Positions 1-7,952 are shown, counted from the stretch's first letter. The stretch is 60,391 nt of DNA from an uncultured Muribaculaceae bacterium (GCA_947174275.1 CAMWIJ010000009.1:1-60391); one strand, 5' to 3'. Numbers and translations are program-made. The notes: generated by a model from the sequence alone, not told the origin.

Positions 1-10
1 AAACACGAAA

Positions 11-49
11 GTAGGAGATAAACACCTGCAATTAGTGTTTACCTCCTAC
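11..49. repeat. 15-bp inverted repeat (hairpin)
   Basis: Arms 11-25 (GTAGGAGATAAACAC) and 35-49 (GTGTTTACCTCCTAC) pair over 15 bp with one mismatch around a 9-nt loop. No T-run follows. It could be the 3' hairpin of a gene upstream of the window or the end of a small repeat element. Function is not known. Confidence 0.6.
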
Positions 50-86
50 TCGATTGTGCGTGTTGTCTGTTAGGTGAGTAACATGG

Positions 87-104
87 GCTCGGCGCGTGCC
101 GAGC
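87..104. repeat. Short perfect hairpin
   Basis: GCTCGGC (87-93) and GCCGAGC (98-104) form a perfect 7-bp stem with a GCGT loop. It is one of several palindromes crowded into the first 500 bases. A second one nearby pairs AACCCCGCA (252-260) with TGCGGGGTT (280-288). Confidence 0.5.
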
Positions 105-126
105 TCGGGAGGCTATCACCAAAATT

Positions 127-143
127 GTAGGGACGCACGGCTC
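127..143 (+). repeat. Partial copy of the GTAGGGACGCACGG repeat
   Basis: The 17 bases GTAGGGACGCACGGCTC match exactly the left arm of the larger palindromic elements at 405 and 13447. After 143 the similarity stops, so this is a truncated copy. Confidence 0.7.
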
Positions 144-212
144 ATCAACACCATTCGTGTGACCGGGAGGGCGGAAGGTTGAGGATGCGATGAAACGGAT
201 GGGTGCGATGTA

Positions 213-315
213 AATCGGCGTCCTGCGGAAGCCGTTGTTTTTTTGCTCGTCAACCCCGCAAGCCTCGCCGGGCTCGGCGTGCGGGGTTACGCATAATCGG
301 CGTCCTGCGGAAGCC
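213..315. repeat. Direct repeat pair, 21 nt, 82 bp apart
   Basis: An identical 21-nt sequence (core CGGCGTCCTGCGGAAGCC) occurs at 213-233 and 295-315, with a GC-rich palindrome (252-288) between the copies. No open reading frame of credible composition covers it. It looks like non-coding repeat DNA. Confidence 0.6.
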
Positions 316-373
316 AACTCAAGTCTAAATCGCAGTGCATTTTACAGTCTCGGTTTAGTATTGCTCTGAGAGT

Positions 374-502
374 GTTGCAGAACTCAGATGAATGCCTCCA
401 AAAAGTAGGGACGCACGGCTCGTGCGTCCGAGTTTGTGCCTGATAATCAAGATGTTGTCGGGCGTGCGAGCCGTACGTCACTACAATATGAAGTGCTGCA
501 AC
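374..502 (+). repeat. MITE-like palindromic element, copy A
   Basis: Element of about 129 bp. The outer ends GTTGCAGAACT (374-384) and AGTGCTGCAAC (492-502) are inverted repeats with one mismatch. Inside, GTAGGGACGCACGGCTCG (from 405) pairs with a diverged arm at 461-484 around a loop containing TGCCTGATAAT. A second copy lies at about 13427-13560. It has no coding capacity, so any movement would need a transposase supplied elsewhere. Confidence 0.7.
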
Positions 503-678
503 CCTTCAAAGTAAAGCCGGGAATTATTATATTGTAATGCAGTGTTATTTTGGCTTGAACCTTTTTTTTGTTTTGTCTCAACTTATTTCGATTAAAATAC
601 ATTATAGTTGAAAAGGCGGTCGGTTATGCGGGCTGCAGAGGGATGCAGTCCGAAAATCGGAAAACTGCCGCAGAGGGA
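503..678. other. Intergenic, little structure
   Basis: AT-rich in the first half. The 10-mer GCAGAGGGAT occurs twice (636-645 and 670-679), and short palindromic fragments lie between. No gene, RNA or clear promoter was recognised here. Confidence 0.5.
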
Positions 679-714
679 TAAGAGAGTGATGATTTAAATC
701 CAAACACTCTCTAA
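679..714. repeat. Short element with AGAGAGTG inverted ends, unit 1
   Basis: AGAGAGTG (681-688) and CACTCTCT (705-712) are perfect inverted repeats. The inner sequence AAATCCAAACACTCTC resembles the ends of units at 3751-3820 and 30297-30380. It sits just upstream of the promoter of the PhoH gene. Confidence 0.6.
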
Positions 715-755
715 AAAAAGAATTGGAAATATGCATATTATTGCACCGATTTTGT

Positions 756-763
756 TAAATTTG
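756..763 (+). promoter_or_regulatory. Candidate -7 promoter element of phoH
   Basis: TAAATTTG fits the Bacteroidetes -7 consensus TAnnTTTG and lies 17 bases before the PhoH start codon, which implies a leader of roughly 10 nt. A matching -33 TTTG at the right distance is not evident. Confidence 0.45.
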
Positions 764-780
764 CACTTAAATCTATCTGT

Positions 781-1773
781 ATGATTGAACGGATTATTAT
801 TATCGACAGTGTTGACCCTGTCAGCTTTTATGGCGTGAACAACTGCAACATGCAGCTGATTAAGAACTTGTTTCCCAAGCTCAGGCTTGCGGCGCGCGGT
901 TCGGTAATCAAAGTGATAGGCGATGACAAGGAGACCTCTGATTTTGAGAAAAAAATCAAGGAGCTCGAGGCTTATTGCGTGAAGTTCAACACTTTGCCCG
1001 AAGATGTCATACTTGATATCGTCAAAGGCGACGCGCCCAAAGACCTGAAGATGGACGATGTCATCATCTACGGTATCAACGGCAAGCCGATCAGCGGCCG
1101 CACCCCCAATCAGCAGCGGCTTGTCGAGACTTTCGTCAAAAATGACCTTACGTTTGCCCTCGGTCCGGCCGGCACGGGCAAGACATACGTGGCGATAGCG
1201 CTTGCCGTGCGGGCGCTCAAAAACCGCGAGGTGCGCAAAATCATACTTTCGCGTCCGGCTGTGGAGGCCGGCGAAAAACTCGGATTTCTTCCCGGCGACA
1301 TGAAAGATAAAATCGATCCGTATCTGCAGCCGCTCTACGATGCGCTGGAAGATATGATTCCCGCCGTGAAACTGAAAGAGTATATGGAGACCAAGGTCAT
1401 ACAGATAGCTCCTCTGGCGTTTATGCGCGGCCGCACGCTCAACGACGCCGTGATAGTGCTCGACGAGGCACAGAACACCACCACCCATCAGATCAAAATG
1501 TTTCTTACCCGCCTGGGCATGAACGCCAAGATGATAATCACGGGCGACACGTCACAGATCGACCTGCCGCGTTCCACACAGTCGGGACTTGTGCAGGCTC
1601 TCCGCATTCTTGACGGCGTCGACGGCATAGGCAAGGTGGAGTTCGGCAAAAAAGATATAGTGCGCCACCATCTGGTGCAGCGTATCGTCGAGGCCTACGA
1701 GCGCTACGACAATGCGCACAAGGAGGAGAAGTCAGCCCCACCGGCCGACAGCGCGCCGGCGCCCGCCGACTGA
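781..1773 (+). CDS. phoH: PhoH family ATPase
   Basis: Cytoplasmic P-loop NTPase of the PhoH/YbeZ family, linked in other bacteria to RNA metabolism and phosphate stress. Walker A GPAGTGKT is at residues 128-135 and Walker B VIVLDEAQN has D228/E229. The segments around them (FLPGDMKDK, RGRTLND, TGDTSQIDLP, GIGKVEF) are those of the family. The ~100 residues before the ATPase core are the usual N-terminal domain, and the last 20 residues are a low-complexity Pro/Ala tail. The length of 330 aa is normal. It is followed after 53 bp by purC, an order common in Bacteroidales. The ATG at 781 sits just after a TAAATTTG promoter element. Confidence 0.95.
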   Translation: MIERIIIIDSVDPVSFYGVNNCNMQLIKNLFPKLRLAARGSVIKVIGDDKETSDFEKKIKELEAYCVKFNTLPEDVILDIVKGDAPKDLKMDDVIIYGINGKPISGRTPNQQRLVETFVKNDLTFALGPAGTGKTYVAIALAVRALKNREVRKIILSRPAVEAGEKLGFLPGDMKDKIDPYLQPLYDALEDMIPAVKLKEYMETKVIQIAPLAFMRGRTLNDAVIVLDEAQNTTTHQIKMFLTRLGMNAKMIITGDTSQIDLPRSTQSGLVQALRILDGVDGIGKVEFGKKDIVRHHLVQRIVEAYERYDNAHKEEKSAPPADSAPAPAD

Positions 1774-1826
1774 CGCGGTGCCACTTCTGTAAACTGCTAA
1801 ATCATTAACACATAATAATTGATTAT

Positions 1827-2780
1827 ATGGATAAGACACTTCTGACCACTGACTTCAATTTCCCGGGACAAACCGCCGTATATCACGGCAAAGTACGCGA
1901 TGTCTACACCATCGACGACAATATCATGGTTATGATTGCCACCGACCGCATATCGGCCTTCGATGTCATTCTGCCCAAGGGCATACCTTACAAGGGTCAG
2001 GTGCTCAACCAGATAGCCGAGACATTTCTCGATGCCACGGCCGATATCGTGCCCAACTGGAAACTGGCTTCGCCCGACCCCATGGTGACTGTGGGATACA
2101 AATGCGAGGGTTTCCGCGTGGAGATGATAATCCGCGGTTACCTTACCGGTTCGGCATGGCGTGAATATCAGGCCGGATGCCGCGAGCTGTGCGGCGTGAA
2201 ACTTCCCGACGGCATGCGTGAGAACGAACGTTTCCCCGAGCCTATCATCACTCCGACCACCAAGGCCGACGAAGGTCATGACGAAAATATCTCTCGCGAG
2301 GAAATCATCGCCCAGGGCATCGTGTCGGAGGAGGATTATGAAGTTATGGAGCGCTACACCCGTGCTCTCTTCGCCAAGGGCACAGAGATGGCTGCAGCCA
2401 AAGGTCTCATACTTGTCGACACTAAATATGAGTTCGGCAAGCGTGACGGCAAGGTGATACTCATCGACGAGATCCACACCCCCGACTCATCGCGCTATTT
2501 CTATGCCGACGGCTATCAGGAACGCTTCGAGAAGGGCGAGCCCCAGCGTCAGCTTTCAAAGGAATTCGTGCGCCAGTGGCTCATCGACCACGGTTTCATG
2601 GGAAAAGCCGGACAGGAAGTGCCTGAGATGACCGACGAATTCATCGCTTCGGTCACCGACCGCTACATTGAGCTTTATGAACATATCACCGGCAAGCAGT
2701 TTGTGCGCACTCCCGAGGAGCATCTCACCGAGCGCATCTCGCGCAACGTGCTCGACTGTCTCGCCAATCTTCAGCTCTGA
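1827..2780 (+). CDS. purC: Phosphoribosylaminoimidazolesuccinocarboxamide synthase (PurC)
   Basis: SAICAR synthetase of de novo purine synthesis: ligates aspartate to CAIR using ATP. Family signatures are visible: [13 protein letters not shown] near the N-terminus (nucleotide-binding strand region), [41 protein letters not shown] and [14 protein letters not shown]. The 317-residue length is that of the longer Bacteroidetes/eukaryote-like form. The stop TGA overlaps the menG start by one base (TGATG), so the two are probably translationally coupled. The start ATG at 1827 follows an AT-rich stretch and gives the expected N-terminus. Confidence 0.96.
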   Translation: MDKTLLTTDFNFPGQTAVYHGKVRDVYTIDDNIMVMIATDRISAFDVILPKGIPYKGQVLNQIAETFLDATADIVPNWKLASPDPMVTVGYKCEGFRVEMIIRGYLTGSAWREYQAGCRELCGVKLPDGMRENERFPEPIITPTTKADEGHDENISREEIIAQGIVSEEDYEVMERYTRALFAKGTEMAAAKGLILVDTKYEFGKRDGKVILIDEIHTPDSSRYFYADGYQERFEKGEPQRQLSKEFVRQWLIDHGFMGKAGQEVPEMTDEFIASVTDRYIELYEHITGKQFVRTPEEHLTERISRNVLDCLANLQL

Positions 2781-3541
2781 TGGGCGACGCGGCCGAACAT
2801 ATCAACCCCTACACAGGCGACAGCCGTGACAAGACCCGTCAGGTCGAGGCGATGTTTGACTCCATCGCCCCGGCCTACGACTTCATGAACGCGGCCATGA
2901 GCTTCGGGCTTCACCGCCGCTGGCTGCGCAAGGCAATCGCCGAGGCTGCCGGCGGAAATCCCGTGGAGATACTCGATGTGGCTACCGGCACAGCCGATGT
3001 GGCTATAGCGCTCGGGCGACGTATGCCGCAGGCGAGGATTACGGGGATTGACCTGTCGGAGGGAATGCTTGAGGTGGGGCGCCGCAAGGTGGCCAAGGCC
3101 GGACTGGACGAACGCATAGAGTTGAGGCAGGCCGACTGTCTGCATCTGCCATTCGACGACGAGTCGTTCGACTGCATAACTGTGGCCTACGGAGTCAGGA
3201 ATTTCGAGCGGCTGCTCGAAGGCTACAGGGAGATGGTCAGGGTGCTCCGCAAGGGCGGACGCCTTGTCGTCATCGAGCTGTCGACACCTCCGTCGCCGGT
3301 CGTCAGGCCGTTCTACAGATTTTACACCCGCTGCATTATCCCCGCGGTGGGGCGCATGGTGTCGAAAGATGTGCGCGCCTACAGCTATCTCCCCGAGTCG
3401 ATAGCCGCCGTGGCCCAGGGCAAGGATATGACTTCGCTCATGGAGACGGCCGGACTGAGCGGCACGTCGTTCCGCAGGATGACATTCGGAGTCTGCACCA
3501 TCTATACCGGCATACGCGGCGATTTGCCCTCCGCACATTAG
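2780..3541 (+). CDS. menG: Demethylmenaquinone methyltransferase (MenG/UbiE)
   Basis: SAM-dependent C-methyltransferase making the last step of menaquinone synthesis. Diagnostic segments are FDSIAPAYDFMNAAMSFG (UbiE signature 1), the SAM site ILDVATGTADVAIAL, GIDLSEGMLEVG, the second UbiE signature around YGVRNFERLLEGYREMVRVL, and GGRLVVIELSTP. The length of 253 aa is typical. It starts inside the purC stop codon. The protein fits an organism with menaquinone as its only quinone, as expected for an anaerobe. A GC-rich palindrome begins at the stop codon. Confidence 0.95.
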   Translation: MGDAAEHINPYTGDSRDKTRQVEAMFDSIAPAYDFMNAAMSFGLHRRWLRKAIAEAAGGNPVEILDVATGTADVAIALGRRMPQARITGIDLSEGMLEVGRRKVAKAGLDERIELRQADCLHLPFDDESFDCITVAYGVRNFERLLEGYREMVRVLRKGGRLVVIELSTPPSPVVRPFYRFYTRCIIPAVGRMVSKDVRAYSYLPESIAAVAQGKDMTSLMETAGLSGTSFRRMTFGVCTIYTGIRGDLPSAH

Positions 3542-3566
3542 AGGGTGAAGCGGCCGCTCCACCCTC
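3541..3566 (+). terminator. Palindrome after menG, terminator-like
   Basis: GAGGGTG (3541-3547) pairs with CACCCTC (3560-3566), and the interior AGCGGCCGCT (3549-3558) is itself a perfect palindrome, so almost all 26 bases pair. No T-run follows, so intrinsic termination is uncertain. A role in mRNA 3'-end protection is equally possible. Confidence 0.45.
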
Positions 3567-3714
3567 CGGTTGTCGTGTCAGGCTGCGCGTCGCTTCCAAC
3601 TGCGCCATGCGGGATTTCCATCCCCACCTGATAGAGTATATATGGTAGGTTATCTGTAAGGATAACATCTGTAGAGGCCGTCAGGTTGGCAAAAACTTGT
3701 TAAAAACCGTATTC

Positions 3715-3728
3715 CTGACAGGTGTCAG
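3715..3728. promoter_or_regulatory. Operator-like dyad upstream of the CoA-transferase
   Basis: CTGACA-GG-TGTCAG is a perfect 6+6 dyad, 108 bp upstream of the start at 3836. Its size suits a dimeric regulator, but no regulator is identifiable and it may be chance. Confidence 0.25.
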
Positions 3729-3750
3729 TCATGAAACAGTCTATTATTAA

Positions 3751-3820
3751 TTTAGAGAGCGTTTGAATAATAAAAGAGAAAGGAAGTAAAAACTTCAAAT
3801 TACTTCAAACACTCACTTAA
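3751..3820 (-). repeat. Short inverted-repeat element, unit 2
   Basis: The ends TTTAGAGAGCGTTTGAA (3751-3767) and the complement of 3804-3820 match at 14 of 17 positions. The reverse complement of the interior contains AATTTGAAGTTTTTACT, which is identical to 17 bases of the unit at 30297-30380. This is a 70-bp non-coding element in the region upstream of the CoA-transferase. Confidence 0.65.
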
Positions 3821-3835
3821 CCGCAAGTCGATAAA

Positions 3836-5140
3836 ATGGCAACACAATATAAATATATCACTGCCGACGAGGCTGTAAAGCTTATAAAAAGCGGCGACCA
3901 TGTATTCGTGCAGGGCAGCTGCTCGATACCCGAAGCCCTGATAGTGGCATTGGCCAAAAGAGGCAATGAGCTCAGCGATGTCGTGCTTTACAATGCCTTC
4001 GCTCTCGGACGGCGCGTGTCGCCGCTGTGCAATCCGGAGCTGAAAGATGCGTTTCATATCGATTCGTTTTTTGTGTCGAATGCGGTGCGCGGCTGGGTCA
4101 ACGAGGGTTACGCCACGACCACGCCGCGGTTTTTCGGACAGGTGCCAATATTGTTCCGCGACGGAACGATACCGCTTGATGTGGCTCTCATAAACTGTTC
4201 GCTTCCCGACGAATACGGAAATGTGTCGTTGGGCGTGTCGGCCGACCTTACACCGTCGGCGGTGGAATGTGCCCGCACCATCATAGCCCAGATCAATCCG
4301 ATGATGCCGTTCACCTACGGCGACTCTGTGATACATATATCCAAAATCGACGCTCTGGTCAAGGTCGACGACCCTCTGGCCGAGACTCCCGATGTGGAGC
4401 CTACAGAGGCCGAACTGGCTATCGGACGTTATATTGCCGAGCATATCAAAGACGGCTCTACGCTTCAGGTCGGAGTGGGAACCGTGCCCAACGCCGTGCT
4501 TCACTCGCTGCGCTCCCACCGTCATCTCGGCATTCACACCGAGGCGCTTACCAACGGCATGGTCGACCTGATAGAGAGCGGAGTGGTCGACAACTCGCGC
4601 AAGAACATAGAGCCCGGAGTGTCAGTGGCGTCGCTTGCGCTCGGCACCCGTCGTCTCTACGACTTCATGGACAACAACCGGTCGCTGCTGTTCCGCGACA
4701 TATCGTGGGTCAACGACCCGTTTATCATCGCCCAAAACCGTAACGCCGTAGCCATCAACTCATGCCTGGAGATTGACCTGTCGGGGCAGGTGTGCGCCGA
4801 CTCTATCGGCACCCGCATATACTCAGGTGTAGGCGGTCAGCAGGATTTCATCTACGGCACGTCGCGGAGTCTTGGCGGACAGTCGTTTATCGCCATGCTG
4901 TCGACCACGTCAAGAGGGGAGAGCAAAATCAAGCCCATACTGACCCCCGGAGCGGGGGTTGTCACCACACGTTTCCAGACCAACTGGGTGGTGACCGAAT
5001 ATGGCGCCGTCAATCTGCGCGGCCGCAATATGGTCGACCGTGCCCGCATGCTGATATCTATAGCGGCTCCGCAGTTCCGCGAGGAGCTCGACCGCGAGGC
5101 CTACCGCATGCTCGGCTATGCCTACCGCAAATGGAAATGA
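3836..5140 (+). CDS. Acetyl-CoA hydrolase/transferase family CoA-transferase
   Basis: Family I-type CoA-transferase of the Cat1/4-hydroxybutyrate CoA-transferase group, moving CoA between acetate and another short acyl group. The N-terminal and C-terminal halves each form a CoA-transferase fold. Glu236 in GIHTEALTNGMVDL sits at the position of the catalytic glutamate of this group (E238 in the 4-hydroxybutyrate enzyme). The glycine-rich GVGGQQDFIYG and GRNMVDRARMLISIA segments also fit. The 434 aa length is normal. The substrate cannot be read from sequence; propionate, succinate or butyrate are possible in an acid-fermenting Bacteroidales. It appears to be a single-gene transcript. Confidence 0.88.
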   Translation: MATQYKYITADEAVKLIKSGDHVFVQGSCSIPEALIVALAKRGNELSDVVLYNAFALGRRVSPLCNPELKDAFHIDSFFVSNAVRGWVNEGYATTTPRFFGQVPILFRDGTIPLDVALINCSLPDEYGNVSLGVSADLTPSAVECARTIIAQINPMMPFTYGDSVIHISKIDALVKVDDPLAETPDVEPTEAELAIGRYIAEHIKDGSTLQVGVGTVPNAVLHSLRSHRHLGIHTEALTNGMVDLIESGVVDNSRKNIEPGVSVASLALGTRRLYDFMDNNRSLLFRDISWVNDPFIIAQNRNAVAINSCLEIDLSGQVCADSIGTRIYSGVGGQQDFIYGTSRSLGGQSFIAMLSTTSRGESKIKPILTPGAGVVTTRFQTNWVVTEYGAVNLRGRNMVDRARMLISIAAPQFREELDREAYRMLGYAYRKWK

Positions 5141-5170
5141 CTCTGTTTCAGTCTCATAACTGCATTTCGA

Positions 5171-5200
5171 TCCGTCATGAAAAAATTTTTTCATGGCGGA
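5171..5200. terminator. Bidirectional palindromic hairpin
   Basis: CATGAAAAAATTTTTTCATG (5176-5195) is a perfect 20-base palindrome, and flanking ATCCG/CGGAT extends the arms with one mismatch. It lies 35 bases after the CoA-transferase stop and is the best candidate for its terminator, with a T-run inside the stem rather than after it. Confidence 0.5.
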
Positions 5201-5210
5201 TTTGACTTTT

Positions 5211-5236
5211 GCATATATGGCGGGTATTATATATGC
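5211..5236. promoter_or_regulatory. Inverted repeat upstream of the sigma factor
   Basis: GCATATAT (5211-5218) and ATATATGC (5229-5236) are perfect inverted repeats separated by 10 bases, 60 bp before the ECF sigma start. They could be an operator or promoter-proximal structure of the sigma operon. Confidence 0.3.
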
Positions 5237-5295
5237 AGGTCGGATGGAAAGCATGGCCGACACCGTTGGATTTTTCCTTGTAACGTAAACAGTCT

Positions 5296-5835
5296 ATGAC
5301 GTCATTTTCAGATAACGATATTCTCGACACTATGGCAAGTAACCCCGAAGCGGGGTTCCGCAAACTGCTGGGCGCATACAAGGAGCCGGTCTACTGGCAT
5401 ATACGGCGTATCACCGTTGTCCATCACGACGCGGAAGACGCATTACAGGAGACTTTCATCCGGGTGTTCCGCAATATCGGCAAGTTCAGGCGCGATATGT
5501 CGCTTGCGGCGTGGGTGTTCAGGATAGCGTCAAACGAGGCGTTGCGGGCGCTTGACCGCCGTAAGGATTTCCACTCTCCGCTTGACGGAGCGACGGAGTC
5601 TGCGGGAATTGCGGCCGACGAATATTTCGATTATTCCGACCTCGAGACGGTCAGGCTGCAGAGGGCAATCCACTCGTTGCCGCCAAAGCAGCAGCTCGCG
5701 TTCAATCTGAGGTATTACGACGAATTCGATTATGCTGAAATAGCCCGGATTACCGACTCTACGGTGGCGGCGGCAAAAGCCAATTATCATGCCGCAAAGG
5801 AAAAAATCATCAGATTTATGAATTCTCACGACTGA
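5296..5835 (+). CDS. ECF-type RNA polymerase sigma factor
   Basis: Group 4 (extracytoplasmic function) sigma-70 factor of 179 aa. Region 2 spans roughly residues 22-90, with the -10 recognition segment DAEDALQETFIRVFRNIGKF followed by WVFRIASNEALRALDRRK. Region 4 spans about 120-175, with SLPPKQQLAFNLRYYDEFDYAEIA and the helix-turn-helix ITDSTVAAAKANYHAAKEKI. There is no region 3, as expected for an ECF factor. Three bases separate its stop from a small membrane protein that probably restrains it, and a Spy-like periplasmic protein follows. This suggests an envelope-stress circuit, though the signal is unknown. Confidence 0.93.
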   Translation: MTSFSDNDILDTMASNPEAGFRKLLGAYKEPVYWHIRRITVVHHDAEDALQETFIRVFRNIGKFRRDMSLAAWVFRIASNEALRALDRRKDFHSPLDGATESAGIAADEYFDYSDLETVRLQRAIHSLPPKQQLAFNLRYYDEFDYAEIARITDSTVAAAKANYHAAKEKIIRFMNSHD

Positions 5836-5838
5836 ATT

Positions 5839-6165
5839 ATGGAACATTACGATTTTGACAAAGTTGGCAGAAAAATGCCTTACCGCGTGCCCGATACATT
5901 TTTCGACGATATGGAGAGGCGTATCATGGCAAAGGCCGTAGCTTCGCCGCGCAGACGCCGCAATCTGCTTCCGGCATTGCGTCGATCGGCGCGAGTGGCC
6001 GGCGCGGTGGCGGCTGTGGCGCTGCTCTTGGTCGCCGTCGAGCGGGTGACACCCGAGGCTGTGGCTTGCAGCACCGAAATCGACATAGCTTTCGACTCCC
6101 TGTCAGACGCCGACCGCTCATCTCTGCTCGAGATATATCAGGACGATATCTTTATGAACCAATAA
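5839..6165 (+). CDS. Small single-pass membrane protein, probable anti-sigma factor
   Basis: 108 aa. The soluble N-terminus contains MPYRVPDTFFDDMERRI, a VP-x-x-FF-type motif often seen in small proteins encoded next to Bacteroidetes ECF sigma factors. A basic stretch (SPRRRRNLLPALRRSAR) precedes one membrane helix (about residues 53-67, AGAVAAVALLLVAVE). A short acidic C-terminus follows, probably periplasmic. Nothing enzymatic is visible. Position between the sigma gene and a periplasmic stress-type protein, and the basic-plus-one-TM layout, support an anti-sigma role. That role is inferred, not shown. It lacks a classic zinc-binding (ZAS) motif. Confidence 0.7.
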   Translation: MEHYDFDKVGRKMPYRVPDTFFDDMERRIMAKAVASPRRRRNLLPALRRSARVAGAVAAVALLLVAVERVTPEAVACSTEIDIAFDSLSDADRSSLLEIYQDDIFMNQ

Positions 6166-6191
6166 TTTTATAAACCAATAAATTCACCGAC

Positions 6192-6659
6192 ATGAAAAAT
6201 TCAATCAGACTCATTATGCTCGTTGCCGCGATATTTCTGTTTGCCGGCACAGCGACAGCCGCACAGCGCAAACACAACGGATCGGCACAGCGCGAACAGC
6301 TTGCCGAAAAGCAGGCGAAGCACATTGCCGAAAAACTATGCTTCTCGCCCGAAGTGAGCGAAAAATTCATCGCCACTTACCTCGAATGCCAGAAAGAGAC
6401 GTGGGGTGCACGCACAGTCAGAAACCGCACCCGCAGCAAGTCGCTTACCGACGCCCAGACCGACAGCCTTCTGCGCAGCCGCTTCGATCACAGCCAGAAA
6501 CTTCTTGATATCCGTAAAAAATATTATGACGAATACAGCAAGTTTCTGTCGGCCAAACAGATCAAGCGAGTTTATGAGATGGAACAGCAGATGATGAAAC
6601 GTTTCGTGCGCAAGGCCGACAAAAAGAAAAGCACTGCCGGCAATAAGAGAAAAAGATAA
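6192..6659 (+). CDS. Periplasmic Spy/CpxP-like helical protein
   Basis: 155 aa with a signal peptide (MKNSIRLIMLVAAIFLFAG, cleavage near TATAAQ), so exported. The mature part is highly charged and helical, rich in Lys, Arg, Glu and Gln, with SLTDAQTDSLLRSRFDHSQK and LSAKQIKRVYEMEQQ, which resemble the LTxxQ repeats of Spy/CpxP chaperones. It follows the sigma/anti-sigma pair by 26 bp and probably belongs to the same transcript. By analogy it would be a periplasmic chaperone or sensor damping the stress response. Sequence similarity is weak and the assignment rests mainly on architecture and context. Confidence 0.6.
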   Translation: MKNSIRLIMLVAAIFLFAGTATAAQRKHNGSAQREQLAEKQAKHIAEKLCFSPEVSEKFIATYLECQKETWGARTVRNRTRSKSLTDAQTDSLLRSRFDHSQKLLDIRKKYYDEYSKFLSAKQIKRVYEMEQQMMKRFVRKADKKKSTAGNKRKR

Positions 6660-6678
6660 TATCGGCTACAGGTCATGA

Positions 6679-6698
6679 AGGCGGGAGAAATCCCGCCT
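6679..6698. terminator. Bidirectional rho-independent terminator
   Basis: AGGCGGGA-GAAA-TCCCGCCT is a perfect 8-bp GC-rich stem with a GNRA-type tetraloop. It lies between the convergent Spy-like gene and the MFS gene. Downstream on the plus strand is a T-rich stretch (GTTGTTTT). Confidence 0.75.
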
Positions 6699-6707
6699 CC
6701 GTTGTTT

Positions 6708-7952
6708 TCAGGCAGATGCGCTGTCGCTCAGGTCGGGCGGAAGCTCGCGGCTCCGGCGGGTGAAAAACAGCGTGATTGCAGCCAGAGTGAGTATTACCAC
6801 CGCAGTCGGGTCAAGGATATTGCCAAGACCGACAAGCGGACTCGCCACTGCGCCAAACAGATATCCCGCAAGACCGATAAGTGCAGACGCGTCGCCGGCA
6901 CAACGGCGTCCCTCATTCATGGCGAGTGTGTTGCCAACGGTGAACATGATGCCCAGACAGAACAGCATCGGCAGGTTGAGGGCCTCATATACCCATACGC
7001 TGTCGGCGACGTGGAAGCAAAGAAACTGCGCGGCGGCAACCACGATAAGAGACCGCCCTGCCACCACCGCTCCTTTTTTCAGCGGCCTGAAACGCAGTGC
7101 AACCATTGCTCCTGCCGCCACAAAGAGAGCGTTGAAGCCCATAAACAGTCCGAACTGCATCGGTGTGTAGCCGTAATGGTCCTGGATGATGAAGGGTGCG
7201 GAGGAGATATACGCGAACATCACTCCGAGGGCAGCTCCTTTCATCATAGTGTGCGTGATGAAAAAGCGGTTGCGCAGCAATATGCCGTAGTTGCGGAACC
7301 CGACCCCGAAATGACCTGAGAGACGTCGTGACGGCGGCAGCGATTCCTTGAATGCAGGGGTGAGCAGCAGAAGCAGCACACTGATGCCGAACAATGTCCA
7401 GAAGATGCCCTGCCAGCCTACAGTGCGTGCCATGAAGCCGCCTATCACCGGTGCGCTTGCGGGTGCGAAGCCATTGATTGCGCCCACGAGCGCCATTACC
7501 TTTGCGAGCGCCTTGCCGCTGTAGAGGTCGGCGGGAATGGTGCGGGCGAGGAAATATCCGCCTGACGCTCCGATGCCCTGCACCAGACGCCACCAGATGA
7601 ATTCGTGTATGCTGCGTGACCACACGCTCGCAGCCGCTCCCCCCGCAAACACCAGCAGCGCGCATATCAGCACCGGCTTGCGGCCGTAGCGGTCGCTGAG
7701 CGGGCCGAGTATTATCTCTCCCACGCCGAGACCTATCATGCCGAATGTCAGACCGAGCTGCACGGTTGAGGCCGTGGTGTGAAACGAGCGCATCATGTCG
7801 GGCAGCGTGGGCACATACATGTCGTTGACGAACGAGCCGAATGCGCTCAGCAACACCAGATACAATATCAGGAAGGCATAATAGCGTCCTCCCTGCGGAC
7901 CTGACGGAGAGACGTCGCCTACGCCCGCAGATTCTGTTTGCTGTTTATCCAT
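6708..7952 (-). CDS. Bcr/CflA-family MFS multidrug exporter
   Basis: Twelve-helix major facilitator of the drug:H+ antiporter-1 group, 414 aa. Family features are YVPTLPDMMRSFHTTASTVQ in loop 1, the motif A region LSDRYGRKPVLICALLVF between helices 2 and 3, and the helix 5 motif GAINGFAPASAPVIGG. Residues ~1-25 and the Ser/Asp-rich end are cytoplasmic tails. It would export small toxic compounds from the cytoplasm. The substrate is unknown. It is divergent from the BlaI-type regulator, and a likely BlaI operator copy (8028-8043) lies between the two starts, so the exporter may be co-regulated. Confidence 0.9.
   Translation of the reverse strand: MDKQQTESAGVGDVSPSGPQGGRYYAFLILYLVLLSAFGSFVNDMYVPTLPDMMRSFHTTASTVQLGLTFGMIGLGVGEIILGPLSDRYGRKPVLICALLVFAGGAAASVWSRSIHEFIWWRLVQGIGASGGYFLARTIPADLYSGKALAKVMALVGAINGFAPASAPVIGGFMARTVGWQGIFWTLFGISVLLLLLTPAFKESLPPSRRLSGHFGVGFRNYGILLRNRFFITHTMMKGAALGVMFAYISSAPFIIQDHYGYTPMQFGLFMGFNALFVAAGAMVALRFRPLKKGAVVAGRSLIVVAAAQFLCFHVADSVWVYEALNLPMLFCLGIMFTVGNTLAMNEGRRCAGDASALIGLAGYLFGAVASPLVGLGNILDPTAVVILTLAAITLFFTRRSRELPPDLSDSASA

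Noticed and set aside
39-481. Small minus-strand open frames in the first 500 bases
   Set aside because: They consist of palindromic and direct-repeat DNA and have Arg/Pro/His-rich translations typical of non-coding GC-rich repeats.
127-502. CRISPR array suggested by repeated GTAGGGACGCACGG and CGGCGTCCTGCGG segments
   Set aside because: Copies are in both orientations, spacings are irregular, there are only two or three units and no cas genes. Mobile-type repeats explain them better.
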